Assembly (NCBI GenBank): GCA_020349945.1
Contig: CP070704.1
Span: 1,103,736-1,144,471, forward strand
Direction: 5' to 3'
Length of the DNA: 40,736 bases
Source: Deltaproteobacteria bacterium
GTDB taxonomy: Bacteria; Desulfobacterota; DSM-4660; Desulfatiglandales; B25-G16
Positions 18,079 to 27,083 of this stretch are shown piece after piece (position 1 is the stretch's first letter; every line of letters begins with the position of its first letter). The notes beneath the pieces are model-generated. The model did not search any database and was not told the origin of the DNA. It was given only the letters and a program-made list of their open reading frames with translations. Position numbers and translations under genes: made by a program.

Positions 18079-18094
18079 TGGCATGTTACTTGCT
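18079..18094 (+). promoter_or_regulatory. Sigma-54 (-24/-12) promoter of the first pilin gene
   Basis: TGGCATGTTACTTGCT matches the RpoN consensus TGGCACN5TTGCW at nine of the ten strongest positions, with exactly ten bases between GG and GC. Expected transcription start is near 18105, giving a leader of about 100 bases. It lies between a PilR-like activator gene and a pilin gene, the usual setting of RpoN-controlled pilA. Confidence 0.8.
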
Positions 18095-18206
18095 ATAAAC
18101 TTTAATGACCCTTGAATATTCACCAAGAAAGGGGGTGAGTAATCAAAGCATTTAAAGATTGTCATTGTTCACCACCAATATTTTTAGGAAATTTCAGGAG
18201 GTTACG

Positions 18207-18587
18207 ATGTTACTAAAATTAAACAAAATGAAGAATCAAAAGGGTTTCACCCTTATCGAGTTGATGATCGTCATTGCCATCATCGGTATCCTGGCAGCTA
18301 TAGCCATCCCGCAGTTCAGCGCATACAGGAGAAGGGCGTACAACTCAGCAGCCCTAAGTGACCTAAAGAACTTCACCACGGCCCAGGAGGCCTTCTTTGT
18401 TGATAATGAAGCATACTGCCTAACGGTAGCGGTCCTTACTGGTAGTTATGGTGCATATCTGTCGGAGAAAGTATCTTTGGTAATTAATTCGGCCGACACT
18501 ACTCTTTATAATATGATATCGTATCATAGTAGCGGTGATAAAACCTATTGGATCTCAGGTCCGGGTGGAACTGTTGGGCCAGAATAA
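18207..18587 (+). CDS. pilA: Type IV major pilin, Geobacter PilA-like N-terminus (copy 1)
   Basis: 126-residue prepilin from ATG 18207, with AGGAGG five bases upstream; an upstream in-frame start lacks this site. The leader [13 protein letters not shown] is cut by prepilin peptidase before Phe1 of [20 protein letters not shown], with Glu5 for assembly. In the 113-residue mature chain the aromatic positions F1, F24, Y27, Y32, F51 and Y57 equal those of G. sulfurreducens PilA, and 14 residues are F, Y or W. It is nearly twice as long as that 61-residue pilin, with an extra C-terminal half containing one Cys (C58). A sigma-54 promoter and its own terminator frame it. Whether the fibre conducts is unknown. 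Confidence 0.93.
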   Translation: MLLKLNKMKNQKGFTLIELMIVIAIIGILAAIAIPQFSAYRRRAYNSAALSDLKNFTTAQEAFFVDNEAYCLTVAVLTGSYGAYLSEKVSLVINSADTTLYNMISYHSSGDKTYWISGPGGTVGPE

Positions 18588-18597
18588 ATCATGCTTC

Positions 18598-18641
18598 AGA
18601 AAGGCAGGCCTATCAGAAGAAAGGCCTGCCTTTCTTTTTTT
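18598..18641 (+). terminator. Intrinsic terminator after pilin copy 1
   Basis: AGAAAGGCAGGCC (18598-18610) pairs perfectly with GGCCTGCCTTTCT (18623-18635), 12-base loop, then a T-run. It separates the two pilin genes into individually terminated units. Confidence 0.95.
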
Positions 18642-18785
18642 GGAGAAGCGGACGTTTCAAGACAGGCATTTTTCGGTGATAATAGATGGAGGGTTGTGGT
18701 TAATATACGGCTCGAGATATCCTTTATAGTTGATTTGGGTTGTTGATCATTGCCGACAATCGGGTAAAAATCTCAGGAGGCTTCG

Positions 18786-19166
18786 ATGTTGCTAAAATTA
18801 AACAAAATGAAGAATCAAAAGGGTTTCACCCTTATCGAGTTGATGATCGTCATTGCCATCATCGGTATCCTGGCAGCTATAGCCATCCCTCAGTTTGGTT
18901 TCTACAGAAAAAGATCGTGCAACTCAGTGGCCCTAAGTGACCTAAAGAACTTCACGGTGGCCCAGGAGGCCTTCTTTGTTGATAATGAAGCATACTGCCT
19001 AACGGTAGCGGTCCTTACTGGTAGTTATGGTGCATATCTGTCGGAGAAAATATCTTTGGTAATTAATTCGGCCGACACTACTCTTTATAATATGATATCG
19101 TATCATAGTGGCGGTGATAAAACCTATCAGATCTCAGGTCCGGGTGGCAGTGTTGAGGCATTATAA
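18786..19166 (+). CDS. pilA: Type IV pilin, tandem paralogue (copy 2)
   Basis: 126 residues, same length and leader as copy 1, starting 579 bases further on behind the same AGGAGG spacing. The two genes are identical over long stretches (about 90 bases in the middle). Differences cluster at mature residues 25-36 and 45 and at the last residues. In copy 2 Tyr32 is Cys32 and Ala26 is Phe26, giving two cysteines (C32, C58). It may be a minor pilin, an alternative major subunit or a recombination reservoir. A possible degenerate -24/-12 element, TGGTTAATATACGGCT, is at 18697-18712. Confidence 0.92.
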   Translation: MLLKLNKMKNQKGFTLIELMIVIAIIGILAAIAIPQFGFYRKRSCNSVALSDLKNFTVAQEAFFVDNEAYCLTVAVLTGSYGAYLSEKISLVINSADTTLYNMISYHSGGDKTYQISGPGGSVEAL

Positions 19167-19176
19167 ATCATCCTTC

Positions 19177-19216
19177 AGAAAGGCAGGCCCTTTTGTTGAT
19201 TAGGCATGCCCTTTCT
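19177..19216 (+). terminator. Degenerate terminator copy after pilin 2
   Basis: AGAAAGGCAGGCCC (from 19177) and GGCATGCCCTTTCT (19203-19216) are the mutated counterpart of the terminator after copy 1. Pairing needs a bulge and there is only a weak T tail, so termination may be leaky. The downstream gene is on the other strand and runs toward it. Confidence 0.55.
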
Positions 19217-19230
19217 ATCCCTTCCAGTTT

Positions 19231-21369
19231 TTAAGTATCATCCTTTATTTTCCACAAATCATTTCCCATCTTTTCTAAAGACACAGACCTTTTGAGATAG
19301 GCATTCTTAAGCAAGGGCAAGATGATAGACCTATCGGGCACTATCTCAAAAGGATCCTTTTGAAAAAATATCTGGAGTTTTGAATAGACCACCTCCGGTG
19401 GCAATAGATCAAGGGTGTTGGATACAATACGTTTTGCAACTTCCTCTTTTCCCCTAAGATAGAGAGTTTCCGCTAAATGAAGCCGAGTTAACAATGCCCT
19501 GGCGTCTTTTGCTAATAACGATCTAAAACACTTTTCTGACTTTTCTAACTCTCCCCTATACTTATAGGCAATTCCCAGGTTATGGAGGGCAGTTGGATCG
19601 CTATCCTTTAAATCAAGGGCCCTTTTAAATTCAAGAATCGCCTCTTCAATTCGATTCTTTTTAAGAAGTATATAGCCAAGATTGTTGTGGGCCTGGGGGC
19701 TATTTCGATTGTAAGTTAGGGACTTTATGAGAAGATTATAAGCTTCATCGTATCTTCCTCTCTTGGCCACTATTATGCTCAGATTATTGTAAGCCTCGGC
19801 ATAACGCGGGAATATTGCGATAGCTTTATGAAGATGATCTATCGCCTTATCTTCTTCATTATTGCTCACATATACTAAGGCCAGATTAAAGTGAGTCAAA
19901 TGGTGGGTTTGAGCATGGGAGCCTCTTTTCAGTTTGACTGCCTCTTTATACTCGGCAATAGCCTTTTCTAGCTGACCAGTATCCCCATAATACTTGCCCA
20001 AATTGTGATGTGCTCTGGGTAAATCAGGGCTCTTATCAACGGCATCTAACCATAGGCTCTCCTCCGTCTTCCAGATAAAGTTACGCATAAAGGTGCTGTG
20101 GCCTTGAGCGATCAGAACTAGGATGATAAAAGCACAGAGAATTACCTGCATACTGCGTTTATAGGAAAAGAATTGTATTGCCTTTAAGAGTAGAATGGAT
20201 ATTGGGACAAAAAATAGCATGGAAGGAATATAATTTCGGTGTTCAAAGATCAGCTCTAAGGGGAAAATAGATGATTCCAATAAATGGTTCAGGAAGAAGA
20301 ATATCACGCAGTAAGAAATGAGTGGCCATTTCTTGGATTTTAATACGGCTGCGCCAAGTATAATTAGGATTATAGAAATGGCTATTATGGTTGTGGGTGG
20401 GTCAATGAGGTTGTGTGATATGGGGATATGATGAGTTATGCATAATCTATCTGGCATGGGATATAATAAGAGGGTAATATAGAATAATATTATACGAGGT
20501 TCGGTTAATACTCTCTCAAACAGGGTAAATTCCCTGCCCTCATAGCCTGAAAGTATCTTGGCAGAAAATATGGAAGGGCCCTTGAGTATTAACGCCAGGC
20601 CCAGAGGGATAAGGACCACTAAAAGGAGAAAAAGAAGGTTCTTTTTGACATTCTCCTTTGTAAGCCCCTGGATTAGAAAAAGGTCGAAAAGGAAGATACT
20701 GATCGGGAGGATGGCGGCATTTTCCTTTGACCCAAAGGAAAAAACCCCAGCAATGAAACACAGAAGATAGAAGATGGCCTTTACTGCATTCTGCTCAGAT
20801 GTTCTTCCCTTAAGATAAAAGTACATCGAAATAATATAAAACATCCCGGCCATGCTTGCCATGCGCTGAACAATGTAACTGATGGCCTGTGTTTGTATTG
20901 GGTTAATGGCCCAAAGCGCAGAGGCAAGAAGGGCTATAAAATAGGACTGTGGCCCATACCTTGCTCTTAAAATAGGGAGGTTAAGGGTGTGATAGATGAA
21001 GAGGAATAGAAAAAAAGAAGCGAGAACATGAATAGAAATATTGACCAAATGGTAGCCAAAGACATTATCCATCCCAAAATAGTAGTTGAGAGCAAAACTG
21101 AGACATGCTACTGGACGGTAGAGTCTTCCGCTACCATCAATGCTGGCAAAAAACGCACCCTTCATATTTTGCCAGCTAAGTTCAGTTAAGTGCAGGGGCT
21201 TGTTATCCAGGATGTTAGGTTCGTCATCAAAATGCCATGAACTGTCAAAAGTGTTTGCATAAATAGAGAAGATGACTATCGCTAAGCTAACAACGGCAAA
21301 GGCCGCCATACGGCACTTCGAGACGGGTCGTTCAGCATGGGATCCGATTGACTGGTATACCTGTTGCAT
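19231..21369 (-). CDS. GT-C-type multi-pass membrane protein with C-terminal TPR array
   Basis: 712 residues. Transmembrane helix 1 (about 23-38) is followed by an acidic pair D48-D49 in WHFDDEPNI, the place of the catalytic Asp in GT-C glycosyltransferases using polyprenyl-phosphate sugars. Then RPVACLSFALNYYFG and GYHLVNISIHVL, and about ten more helices to residue 430. Residues about 445-650 form some six TPR units (HHNLGKYYGDTGQLEKAIAE, AYNNLSIIVAKRGRYDEAYN). This is the TMTC-like/PMT-type architecture. It converges on the pilin genes, so pilin glycosylation is a reasonable but unproven role. Substrate unknown. Confidence 0.7.
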   Translation of the reverse strand: MQQVYQSIGSHAERPVSKCRMAAFAVVSLAIVIFSIYANTFDSSWHFDDEPNILDNKPLHLTELSWQNMKGAFFASIDGSGRLYRPVACLSFALNYYFGMDNVFGYHLVNISIHVLASFFLFLFIYHTLNLPILRARYGPQSYFIALLASALWAINPIQTQAISYIVQRMASMAGMFYIISMYFYLKGRTSEQNAVKAIFYLLCFIAGVFSFGSKENAAILPISIFLFDLFLIQGLTKENVKKNLLFLLLVVLIPLGLALILKGPSIFSAKILSGYEGREFTLFERVLTEPRIILFYITLLLYPMPDRLCITHHIPISHNLIDPPTTIIAISIILIILGAAVLKSKKWPLISYCVIFFFLNHLLESSIFPLELIFEHRNYIPSMLFFVPISILLLKAIQFFSYKRSMQVILCAFIILVLIAQGHSTFMRNFIWKTEESLWLDAVDKSPDLPRAHHNLGKYYGDTGQLEKAIAEYKEAVKLKRGSHAQTHHLTHFNLALVYVSNNEEDKAIDHLHKAIAIFPRYAEAYNNLSIIVAKRGRYDEAYNLLIKSLTYNRNSPQAHNNLGYILLKKNRIEEAILEFKRALDLKDSDPTALHNLGIAYKYRGELEKSEKCFRSLLAKDARALLTRLHLAETLYLRGKEEVAKRIVSNTLDLLPPEVVYSKLQIFFQKDPFEIVPDRSIILPLLKNAYLKRSVSLEKMGNDLWKIKDDT

Positions 21370-21500
21370 GTCTTTACCTAATGGGCTTTAAGGAAGCATA
21401 AAGTATGAAAGAGATATAGATTAAATATTACATCCAAATTATTTTAACAACTTGTTTATGTAGTGCATTATATCAATCTGCTTGGCATGAGGCACACGCT

Positions 21501-23213
21501 ATGGTTGAACTCGAACCAAGGGGAAACGACTTGAGCCCGTCAGAAGCAAAAATAGTGGAAAATCCTGCTGTTCTGTGGTGTGTCAAGGCCTTGCTTCTAG
21601 CTCTCTTGGCGGTCTTGATTGTTTCCATCGTGGTCCTCTCCTGTGTCCCACCTGTCAGCAAAGATGCCCTCACTCATCATTTAGCTGTCCCCAAGCTTTA
21701 TCTCAGACATGGAGGGATTTATGAGATCCCTTCCATGATATTTTCTTATTACCCGATGAACCTGGATCTTCTCTATATGATTCCTCTCTATTTTGGTAGT
21801 GACATTGTTCCCAAGTTTGTCCATTTCAGCTTTGCATTGCTCACGGCGTGGCTCATTTTCAATTACTTGAAGCGTCGAATCAACGTTATCTATGCTATCC
21901 TTGGAGTGATTTTTTTCCTTTCTGTGCCCATTATTGTAAAACTCTCCATAACTGTTTACGTTGATCTGGGCCTCATATTTTTTTCCACCGCATCGCTTCT
22001 CTTTGTGCTGAGATGGATCGAAAACGGTTTTCCCTTAAAATATTTAATGCTATCTGCCTTTTTCTGTGGTCTTGCAGCGGGCACGAAATATAATGGCCTG
22101 GTAACAGTCTTCCTGTTAACCCTTTTTGTCCCGTTGCTTTATTCAAGATACAGAGGAGGTGGAAAACCCGGCTTTTATAAGGCTGCCGGCTCTGGAATGC
22201 TTTTTCTGTTTGTAGCCCTCCTTTTCTTTTCTCCCTGGATGATAAGAGACTACTTCTGGACAAACAATCCAATCTTCCCGCTCTATGATCAGTGGTTCAA
22301 CCCTCAATACTGCTCGGCTCAAAAATCGGCGAACCTTTTTATCTTTAGATCCTCTATGTATCATGAATCCTGGTGGGAGATGGCACTCCTTCCCATAAGA
22401 ATCTTTTTTCAGGGACAGGACGGGAACCCGCAGTATTTTGACGGCAAACTCAACCCCTTCCTTTTGCTTCTCCCCCTTTTTGCGTTTTATCGAATGGGGA
22501 AAGAGCCTGAAGTGCTCAGAAACGAAAAGAAGATAATACTCGTCTTTGCTGTCTTGTATTTCTGCTTTGCATTTTTCAGCAGCGATATGAGAGTAAGATA
22601 CGTCTCACCGATCATTCCCCCATTGGTAATACTAGGCGTTTTTGGTGTGAGGAAAATGTTTCAGGGGTTGGGGGAGACCTCCGTTTCGCGCACCGTGCAA
22701 CATATAGGGATGGGTATCGTCTTTTCAGCCTTATTCTTTTCGCTCTGGCTAAATGCCGTCTATATTTTCAATCAATACAGAGAGATCGATCCTTTTAGCT
22801 TTATGAGAGGGAAACTAAGCCGTGATGAGTATATAGATAAATACCGCTTGGAATATCCAGCTATGAGATACATCAATGAAAACCTTCCTCATGATGCCAG
22901 AATATTATTCATCTATATAGGAAATAGGGGTTATTACTGCGATAGGGAGTATATTTTTGATATGAGAAGGAATAGGAGCACCTTGCGTCAGCTTGTGAAA
23001 GGGTCAAGCGACGCTGAAACCATATTCCTGGGGCTCAAGGGAATGGGAATAACCCATCTTCTGATTCGCTATCGTATTTTCGACAAATGGGTGAAGACCC
23101 ATTTTACTGCAAAAGATCGAGTGGTCATGAAGGCATTTTTTGAAAAATATGTGAGACTGCTCTTTTTCAAGTGGGGATATGGCCTCTCTGTTTTGGAAGA
23201 TCAGTCCTCTTGA
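21501..23213 (+). CDS. GT-C glycosyltransferase-like membrane protein (ArnT/PMT type)
   Basis: 570 residues from ATG 21501; the ribosome-binding site is weak. The first helix (about 28-50) ends in SKDALTHHLAVP with D55 and H59-H60, then YYPMNLDLLYMIPLYFGSD, matching the first periplasmic loop of lipid-linked-sugar transferases. About ten further helices reach residue 420 and a soluble periplasmic domain of about 150 residues follows. It diverges from the TPR-containing GT-C gene across a 131-base gap. Possibly a partner in glycosylating pilin or another surface component; donor and acceptor cannot be read from sequence. Confidence 0.7.
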   Translation: MVELEPRGNDLSPSEAKIVENPAVLWCVKALLLALLAVLIVSIVVLSCVPPVSKDALTHHLAVPKLYLRHGGIYEIPSMIFSYYPMNLDLLYMIPLYFGSDIVPKFVHFSFALLTAWLIFNYLKRRINVIYAILGVIFFLSVPIIVKLSITVYVDLGLIFFSTASLLFVLRWIENGFPLKYLMLSAFFCGLAAGTKYNGLVTVFLLTLFVPLLYSRYRGGGKPGFYKAAGSGMLFLFVALLFFSPWMIRDYFWTNNPIFPLYDQWFNPQYCSAQKSANLFIFRSSMYHESWWEMALLPIRIFFQGQDGNPQYFDGKLNPFLLLLPLFAFYRMGKEPEVLRNEKKIILVFAVLYFCFAFFSSDMRVRYVSPIIPPLVILGVFGVRKMFQGLGETSVSRTVQHIGMGIVFSALFFSLWLNAVYIFNQYREIDPFSFMRGKLSRDEYIDKYRLEYPAMRYINENLPHDARILFIYIGNRGYYCDREYIFDMRRNRSTLRQLVKGSSDAETIFLGLKGMGITHLLIRYRIFDKWVKTHFTAKDRVVMKAFFEKYVRLLFFKWGYGLSVLEDQSS

Positions 23214-23752
23214 TCGAGAGTGCCAAGCCTCTATAAAATTTTCCGTTAAGATATTAACCAAAGATTGCATATCTTATAATACACTATATGGCCTTGAAGC
23301 CGTCTTTCCATTCTATCTTTTTGCCTTGATCATGAGAGCGTCCATGATAAGATACTCTACGTCTGGAAATTTTATCACCAGGATTTATATGCCATACAAG
23401 TACAAACCCTATACACTTGATATATGCACTCTAATATTTTAACTTTAGTCATATTTGACCATGGTGGGGAAGATACAGAAGAAGTCAATGCCCTTAAAGT
23501 CAAAGACAACCCATCCTCGTCAAAAAACGTTGAGAAGTAGGGGCTGTTTCAGTAACCGCTCAACAAATTGAAAGGCGTTTTCTGGATGGAGTAAAGTGCT
23601 TAGTCAAAGCAGATGTCTTTGGATGCTTATGGATTTTTGTAGACACATTCTGGCAAAGGTTTTGCATACGCTGCAAGTGAGTATGACAAAATAGCGTCTG
23701 TTTGGCCTCGTTAAAAGACCTAGTTGCCAACCTAACAAACTTTTTTAAGAGA
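23214..23752. other. About 540 bases with no confident gene
   Basis: Open frames here (for example 23179-23442) lack family character and ribosome-binding sites. A TATAAT at 23275-23280 has no good -35 element. The stretch is AT-rich and looks like spacer or decayed sequence at the border between the pilin/GT-C locus and the glycan cluster. No repeat or mobile-element ends recognised. Confidence 0.5.
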
Positions 23753-24700
23753 ATGTATTTACAAAAAACAATCGGTGTAGTTGTTCCAGCTTACGATGAG
23801 GAGAAATTAATAGCCAAAACATTAATTTCAATTCCCTCTCTCGTGGATAAGGTTATTGTTGTCGATGATAAAAGCAACGACAATACGGCAGAAATCGTAA
23901 GGGAAACAGCCCGAGAAGATAGAAGGATAATCTTGATTGAACATGAGGTAAATCAGGGAGTGGGAGGGGCTATTATCACGGGATACAAAAAGGCTATAGA
24001 ATTGGACCTAGATGTTATCGCTGTTATGGCTGGTGATGGGCAGATGGATCCAGGTGATTTCAAGAATATCATAGGACCTGTTGCCAGTGGGGTTGTGGAT
24101 TACACCAAAGGAAATAGGCTTTTTCAGGGTGACGCCTGGAGTATGATTCCACATTATCGGTATTTGGGTAATTCGTTTCTTTCCCTTTTAACCAAAATTG
24201 CTTCCGGTTACTGGCATATCGCTGATTCTCAGACCGGTTACACGGCTGTTTCCTTGAATGTAGTTAAAAAACTAAATCTAGATACTATTTATAAACGCTA
24301 CGGCATGCCAAACGACATGCTTATTAAACTAAACCAATATGATTTTCGGGTGAGAGATGTACATGTGAGGCCTGTTTATAACGTTGGAGAAAGGTCGGGG
24401 ATAAAATTAATTACGGTCATACCGAAGATATCATGGCTTTTGTTCAAAGGATTCTGGAAGAGGTTATTTTTCAAATATGTTATTAAGGATTTTCACCCCC
24501 TGGTATTTTTTTATGCCTTATCTTTTTTCCTCCTTGGGGCAAGTTTACCCCTATCAATACGCCTCATCTGGATCTGGTATCTAACAGGTGCTATCCCTCG
24601 TATCAATACTCTGGCGCTTGTCTTTACCCTTGTCACGGGACTGCAAACTCTGTTTTTTGCCATGTGGTTCGATATGGATTACAATAAGCATTTGAAATGA
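23753..24700 (+). CDS. Glycosyltransferase family 2 with C-terminal membrane anchor
   Basis: 315 residues from ATG 23753; a TTG at 23702 would add 17 residues without a ribosome-binding site. The GT-A fold starts TIGVVVPAYDEEKLIAKTL, with V-V-D-D at 36-39 and the metal-binding DGQMDP near residue 100. Two hydrophobic helices near residues 250-310 anchor it. This resembles DPM1/polyprenyl-phosphate sugar synthases of bacterial glycan clusters. It could make the lipid-linked sugars that the GT-C enzymes upstream use. First gene of the glycan cluster. Confidence 0.82.
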   Translation: MYLQKTIGVVVPAYDEEKLIAKTLISIPSLVDKVIVVDDKSNDNTAEIVRETAREDRRIILIEHEVNQGVGGAIITGYKKAIELDLDVIAVMAGDGQMDPGDFKNIIGPVASGVVDYTKGNRLFQGDAWSMIPHYRYLGNSFLSLLTKIASGYWHIADSQTGYTAVSLNVVKKLNLDTIYKRYGMPNDMLIKLNQYDFRVRDVHVRPVYNVGERSGIKLITVIPKISWLLFKGFWKRLFFKYVIKDFHPLVFFYALSFFLLGASLPLSIRLIWIWYLTGAIPRINTLALVFTLVTGLQTLFFAMWFDMDYNKHLK

Positions 24701-24739
24701 GATTTTGGGCTTTCATCTCGCAGGCTCATTGGTTAGCTC

Positions 24740-25942
24740 GTGAATATACTTATTACAACCTTCAGCTTTCCGTCATATCAGAAGAGGACGTACGATGGGA
24801 AATTCGTTTTTTCAGAAGCCATAGCGTATGCTAGAAATGGGGCAAACGTCAGAGTTATCACACCTCATTATCTCGGAGTGGGCAAGAAAGAACAGATCAA
24901 CGAAAATATCACGATATTCAGATTTCAATATTTTGTTCCAAAGTCGTTACAGATCCTAAAAAAACCCGGACTCCCTATATATGATCAAAAATCATTTCTC
25001 TCAATCCTACAGATTCCTTTTTTGTGCCTTTTTTTTGCCCTGAATATCCTTAAACATGCTGCATGGGCTCATGTAATCCATGCTCAATGGACGGTAACTG
25101 CACTTTTAGCCCTTCCCTCGAAATGGATTTTCGGCACGAGGATCGCACTGACAGCAAGAGGCAGCGATATTAGACTAATCCCTAAATGGTTAAACAGACT
25201 TATCCATGCCAAAGTAGACGCCGCCATTGATTGTTTTGGACCACAACCATGGAATGAAGAATACAAAAAAAGCTTTCCAGCACATTATATAAAGTTACCC
25301 CACATCGTGCATAATGACGCATCAGGGGTTATGCCTGAAGATATGAAAAACATCCTTCATAGGAAGAAATCAGATCCATTCATCATTTTATATATTGGGC
25401 GTTTTGATCACCTAAAGATAAGGGTTAACAAATTACCACTCATTAATTTGATTCACGCCAGCAGGATTTTGAGGTTGCAAGGTATGGACTTTCATGTTTT
25501 TTACATTGGAGACGGTGATGAGAGTATAAAAAATGAGATACTGGGTTTTATCGACGAATATGATCTGCATAATCACGTAACATTACTGGGGTCCAAAACC
25601 AATGTGTCAGACTACATTCAGTTTTGCCACCTGGGTATCGGGGGAATTGCCTTTAATGGGGTCAGCCACGACTTTACTATTGCCAGTAAGCCACAGATTT
25701 TGATAGAGGGAATCGACAATGCGGGCACGCCCTGGCGTCACGGTATAAATTCTATTTTCGTAAAACCAGATGATGAAACAGATCTTGCAGACAAATTAAT
25801 ATGGGTCATGAAGAATCGTAGACAAGTAGAAAAGATAGGCGAAAATGCCAGGGATGAAATGAACAAATATATTGTGGATAGTAGAACAGGGGGGAGGCTT
25901 TATCTCAGAGAATTTCAGAATTTAATAAATCGAGCAAATTAA
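24740..25942 (+). CDS. Glycosyltransferase family 4 (GT-B)
   Basis: 400 residues, GTG start at 24740. The N-terminal Rossmann half opens NILITTFSFPSYQKRTYDGK and includes HVIHAQWTVTALLAL and LTARGSDIRLIP. The C-terminal half begins IILYIGRFDHLK near residue 220 and has the donor-site region with FYIGDGDES, LLGSKTNVSDYI and KPQILIEGID. It should transfer a nucleotide-activated sugar in the cytoplasm during surface glycan assembly. Sugar specificity unknown. Confidence 0.85.
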   Translation: MNILITTFSFPSYQKRTYDGKFVFSEAIAYARNGANVRVITPHYLGVGKKEQINENITIFRFQYFVPKSLQILKKPGLPIYDQKSFLSILQIPFLCLFFALNILKHAAWAHVIHAQWTVTALLALPSKWIFGTRIALTARGSDIRLIPKWLNRLIHAKVDAAIDCFGPQPWNEEYKKSFPAHYIKLPHIVHNDASGVMPEDMKNILHRKKSDPFIILYIGRFDHLKIRVNKLPLINLIHASRILRLQGMDFHVFYIGDGDESIKNEILGFIDEYDLHNHVTLLGSKTNVSDYIQFCHLGIGGIAFNGVSHDFTIASKPQILIEGIDNAGTPWRHGINSIFVKPDDETDLADKLIWVMKNRRQVEKIGENARDEMNKYIVDSRTGGRLYLREFQNLINRAN

Positions 25943-25997
25943 TTCTTTCCACTCGCAGGTTGATGGAGAAGCATTACGATTTTCAGGAGAAGCGCTA

Positions 25998-26996
25998 ATG
26001 GATATCATAGGTAAGAGAGTTCTTGTAATAGGCGGTGCCGGGCTCATTGGTTCCCATGTAGTTGAAGAATTACTCAAAGAAGAGGTGGAGGAGATTATTG
26101 TTTATGACAACTTTAGCAGAGGAACTGCTGAAAACTTGGAAGAAGCCCTAAAGGATCCCCGTTGTCATATCTTTGAAATCGGGGGGGATATTCTCCAGAC
26201 AGATATATTAAATGCCGCCATGCAAGGCGTAGATGCAGTCGTTCATCTTGCTGCCCTGTGGCTCTTGCAATGCTACGAGTTTCCGAGAGCAGCCTTTGAT
26301 GTTAATATTCGTGGTACCTTTAATGTGCTTGAGGCTTGTGTCCTCAACAATGTGAAGTGCTTGGTCTATTCATCTTCCGCCTCGGTTTATGGGGATGCGG
26401 TGGAAGAACCCATGACAGAAGCCCATCCATATAACAACTGGACATTTTATGGAGCTACCAAGATCGCTGGTGAACATATGTTTAAGGCATTTCATAGAAG
26501 ATATGACCTGAAGGGAGTGGGCTTGAGATACATGAATGTCTATGGACCTCGCCAGGATTATAAAGGAACCTATGTTGCTGTCATGATGAAGATTCTCGAC
26601 AAAATCGATAATGGGGTTGCCCCCATTGTATATGGAGATGGCAGCCAGGCGTATGACTTTATTTATGTCGGCGATGCCGCCCGCGCTAATGTGTGCGCCC
26701 TTAAGAGTGACATACCTTTCGGTTTTTACAACGTGGGTCGAGGCATAAAAACCTCAATCAAGGAGTTAACGGAATTGATTTTGAAGGTCACTGGTTCGGA
26801 TTTGCCTATCCAATATGAGCCTGCTGGCCAGACCTTTGTGACGAATCGAGTAGGAGATTCAACCGCGGCCGAAAGAGACCTAAGCTTTAAGTGGAGCGTA
26901 GAACTGGAAGATGGCTTGAAACGGCTGATCGAATGGCGAAGATCCCATATTAAAGAAGTGGAACAGAGGCGCAAGAGCTCGGAAACAAAAATTTAG
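25998..26996 (+). CDS. NAD-dependent epimerase/dehydratase (extended SDR)
   Basis: 332 residues. The NAD-binding GGAGLIGSHVVEEL is at residues 11-24, the catalytic pair is Y151 and K155 in YGATKIAGE, and the Ser of SSSASVYGD lies near 126. NVYGPRQDYKGTY and YGDGSQAYDFIYVGD are typical of UDP-glucose 4-epimerase-like enzymes. It probably makes a sugar nucleotide for the cluster. ATG 25998 has an AGGAGAAG site. Confidence 0.88.
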   Translation: MDIIGKRVLVIGGAGLIGSHVVEELLKEEVEEIIVYDNFSRGTAENLEEALKDPRCHIFEIGGDILQTDILNAAMQGVDAVVHLAALWLLQCYEFPRAAFDVNIRGTFNVLEACVLNNVKCLVYSSSASVYGDAVEEPMTEAHPYNNWTFYGATKIAGEHMFKAFHRRYDLKGVGLRYMNVYGPRQDYKGTYVAVMMKILDKIDNGVAPIVYGDGSQAYDFIYVGDAARANVCALKSDIPFGFYNVGRGIKTSIKELTELILKVTGSDLPIQYEPAGQTFVTNRVGDSTAAERDLSFKWSVELEDGLKRLIEWRRSHIKEVEQRRKSSETKI

Positions 26997-27083
26997 GGTT
27001 TGAGGTTATGGGGCGTGGGCGATAGAAAGTGCGCACTTCTGAATGTGACAGGTCTCAGGAGTCACCTGTAACCGCAAAATGTC

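Larger units (their letters stand above)
17718..18206. other. 489-base pilin upstream region without a confident gene
   Basis: Frames of 82-85 codons occur on both strands, but neither has a ribosome-binding site or family character. The region holds a GTTG/CAAC mini-hairpin near 17800, the CTGACAG and CTGTCAG sites listed separately, a 7-bp hairpin TCTGGCG-AAAAA-CGCCAGA (17962-17980) without a T-run, and the sigma-54 promoter. It is best read as a long regulatory region; a small RNA is possible but not shown. Confidence 0.6.

Noticed and set aside
21479..21500. TGGCATGAGGCACACGCT as a second sigma-54 promoter before the GT-C gene
   Set aside because: The GG to GC distance is 12 bases instead of 10.
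23179..23442. An 87-codon frame after the GT-C gene
   Set aside because: It overlaps the GT-C gene end, has no ribosome-binding site and shows an unspecific sequence.
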